From Lederbergia citrisecunda (GTDB lineage Bacteria > Bacillota > Bacilli > Bacillales > Bacillaceae_C), in the NCBI RefSeq assembly GCF_018343695.1, contig NZ_JAGYPJ010000001.1, positions 3,612,511 through 3,676,510 on the forward strand: DNA of 64,000 nt. The letters run 5' to 3'. Below the pieces are notes generated by a model. It was not told the origin of the DNA. It was given only the letters and a program-made list of their open reading frames with translations, and ran no database searches. Below, in pieces: positions 62,727 to 64,000 of the stretch. A program made the position numbers and the translations under genes. Each line of letters begins with the position of its first letter. The stretch's first letter is position 1.

Positions 62727-62792
62727 AGTCGAACTCTTTTTTTAGTCAACCCCATCAAATTGACAAAATATTAAAACAAGCCCCTTTATAAT
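62727..62792 (+). promoter_or_regulatory. spoIIE promoter region with a Spo0A-box-like site
   Basis: TAGTCGAA (62727-62734) is one base off the 0A box TTGTCGAA, and TATAAT stands at 62787-62792. B. subtilis spoIIE is directly activated by Spo0A-P from boxes upstream of a sigma-A -10, with unusual spacing to the -35. Confidence 0.5.
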
Positions 62793-62827
62793 GAAAGCTA
62801 TTATAAACAGTGGGGAGTGTATTAAAA

Positions 62828-64000
62828 GTGGAAAGAGGAGATCTAAGTATCATAACACCGTTACGAAATGTGGAGTTGCAACAGAATAAGTTTGACATCT
62901 CGAAGAAGCTCAAAATCATTCAACAGAAGCTCGATTATGTATTCCTGCAAAAGGGGATTGCCTTGCTTCTCATTTCTCTACTTCTTGGTCGAGCTTTAAT
63001 ATTATCCCATTTAACTCCGTTCGCATTGCCATTCTTCGCCGTTGTCTACTTATCCAAAAGAGACAAGGCCTCGTCCGTCCTTCTCGGTCTCTTAGCTGGT
63101 TCACTTACGCTTTCCATAGGAAATGCTGCGTACACCTTTATTTTATGTGTTATATTCCTGATTACTTATAAAATTCTGGAAAATTTATTCAAACATGCTT
63201 TTAAGATAGTGCCTTATGCCGTTCTATGTATCTCTTTTTTTATGAAATGCGGTTTCCAATATGTACAAAATGGCCAAACACTCACTCGTTACGATGGTGT
63301 AATGGCAGGAGTTGAAGCTAGTCTTGCATTTGTCCTTGTTTTTATTTTTATGCAAAGCATTCCATTTCTTTCTTCCCAAAAAAGAAAAAAATCTTTAAAG
63401 ACGGAAGAAATTATCAGTTTGATCATCTTGCTTGCTTCCGTTTTAACGGGAACGATCGGTTGGACGGTATATGAATTATCCATCGAGCATATTCTGTCGC
63501 GTTATCTTGTTCTTCTTTTCGCTTTTACGGCGGGTGCGACTGTTGGATCGACTGTTGGGGTTGTGACAGGGCTGATTTTCAGTCTTGCGAATATTACTAG
63601 TCTCTATCAAATGAGTTTACTTGCTTTTTCAGGTCTACTTGGTGGTCTGCTTAAAGAAGGAAAGCGAATCGGTTCAGCAATCGGGTTAATGGTGGCAACG
63701 GTTCTAATTGGAATGTACGGGGAAGCGAACACACCACTTGCTTTGACAGTATATGAATCATGTGCAGCGATATTTCTATTTTTCATCACTCCATCAATTA
63801 TGACCGATAAATTAGCGCGTTTTATTCCTGGCACTCCTGAACATGTAAAAGACCAACAACGATATGCTAGGAAAATTAGAGATATTACCGTTCGTAGAGT
63901 TGAGCAATTCTCATCTGTCTTCCAAGCTTTATCCAATAGCTTTTCTCAGCCCGAAAAATGGGAAGATGATAAAAACGAAGAACAAGAATTTGATTTATTC
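62828..64000 (+). CDS. spoIIE: stage II sporulation protein E (5' part)
   Basis: Serine phosphatase that dephosphorylates SpoIIAA-P to activate sigma-F, and associates with FtsZ at the polar septum. The frame opens at GTG 62828 (MERGDLSIITPL), about 11 bases after GGGGAG, and runs open to the window edge, giving the first 391 residues. About ten membrane segments fall between residues 45 and 330 (such as GIALLLISLLLGRALIL), then the FtsZ-interacting part begins. The PP2C phosphatase domain lies beyond the window. Confidence 0.95.
   Translation, partial: MERGDLSIITPLRNVELQQNKFDISKKLKIIQQKLDYVFLQKGIALLLISLLLGRALILSHLTPFALPFFAVVYLSKRDKASSVLLGLLAGSLTLSIGNAAYTFILCVIFLITYKILENLFKHAFKIVPYAVLCISFFMKCGFQYVQNGQTLTRYDGVMAGVEASLAFVLVFIFMQSIPFLSSQKRKKSLKTEEIISLIILLASVLTGTIGWTVYELSIEHILSRYLVLLFAFTAGATVGSTVGVVTGLIFSLANITSLYQMSLLAFSGLLGGLLKEGKRIGSAIGLMVATVLIGMYGEANTPLALTVYESCAAIFLFFITPSIMTDKLARFIPGTPEHVKDQQRYARKIRDITVRRVEQFSSVFQALSNSFSQPEKWEDDKNEEQEFDLF

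Overview
The window is a chromosomal stretch of an endospore-forming Bacillaceae species, low to moderate in GC. The assignment rests on gene content (sleL/yaaH, bofA, csfB, yabG, sspF, spoVG, fin, spoVT, yabP, yabQ, spoIIE) and on a gene order that follows, almost gene for gene, the origin-proximal region of Bacillus subtilis from the 3' end of rrnO to spoIIE. I cannot name the species from the sequence alone.

Layout. Base 1 lies in the last bases of a 5S rRNA gene and its terminator. Then come yaaC(-), guaB, dacA, pdxS-pdxT, a serine-type T-box leader with serS, tRNA-Ser, dck/dgk(-), the spore cortex enzyme sleL(-), tadA, the long SRP RNA, and dnaX-ebfC-recR-yaaL-bofA (1-15.3 kb). Next are an aldo/keto reductase and a tRNA-Ile/tRNA-Ala pair standing where B. 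subtilis has rrnA, but with no rRNA genes, followed by csfB, a yaaO-type decarboxylase, tmk, darA, holB, ricT, yabA, trmN6, yazA and rsmI (15.4-25.5 kb). An inserted block carries an SRPBCC protein and a yrrT-luxS-mccA-mccB reverse-transsulfuration operon (25.6-29.5 kb). After abrB(-) come metG, tatD, yabE, rnmV, ksgA, yabG and veg, then a group IIC intron directly behind the veg terminator, then sspF, ispE, purR, ridA, spoVG, glmU and prs (29.5-46.4 kb). A DUF4037 protein and a small lipoprotein, both on the minus strand, separate prs from ctc. The remainder is ctc, pth, fin, mfd, spoVT, a NERD protein, about 0.8 kb of tandem hairpin repeats, a SpoVB/YabM-type flippase, yabN, rqcP, yabP-yabQ, divIC, yabR, tRNA-Met and the 5' part of spoIIE.

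How it works together. The core is housekeeping: GMP synthesis, vitamin B6, deoxynucleoside salvage, replication clamp loading, tRNA charging and modification, cell-wall precursor (GlmU) and PRPP supply. Sporulation genes are interleaved with it. Recognisable control sites fit that picture: a T-box for serS, a sigma-H promoter for spoVG, a sigma-B promoter for ctc, a sigma-K promoter for yabG, a Spo0A-box pair downstream of the abrB promoter, and several sigma-A promoters.

Most notable: fin appears to start at a non-canonical ATA codon; the tRNA-Ile/Ala pair looks like the relic of a lost rrn operon; a group IIC intron sits behind the veg terminator; luxS sits in a cysteine-salvage operon; about fifteen tandem 52-bp hairpin units lie between the NERD gene and the flippase gene; and a mosaic family of dispersed intergenic repeats recurs at about ten sites. 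I did not find an unmistakable new defence or biosynthetic system; the strongest unexplained structures are the two repeat families.
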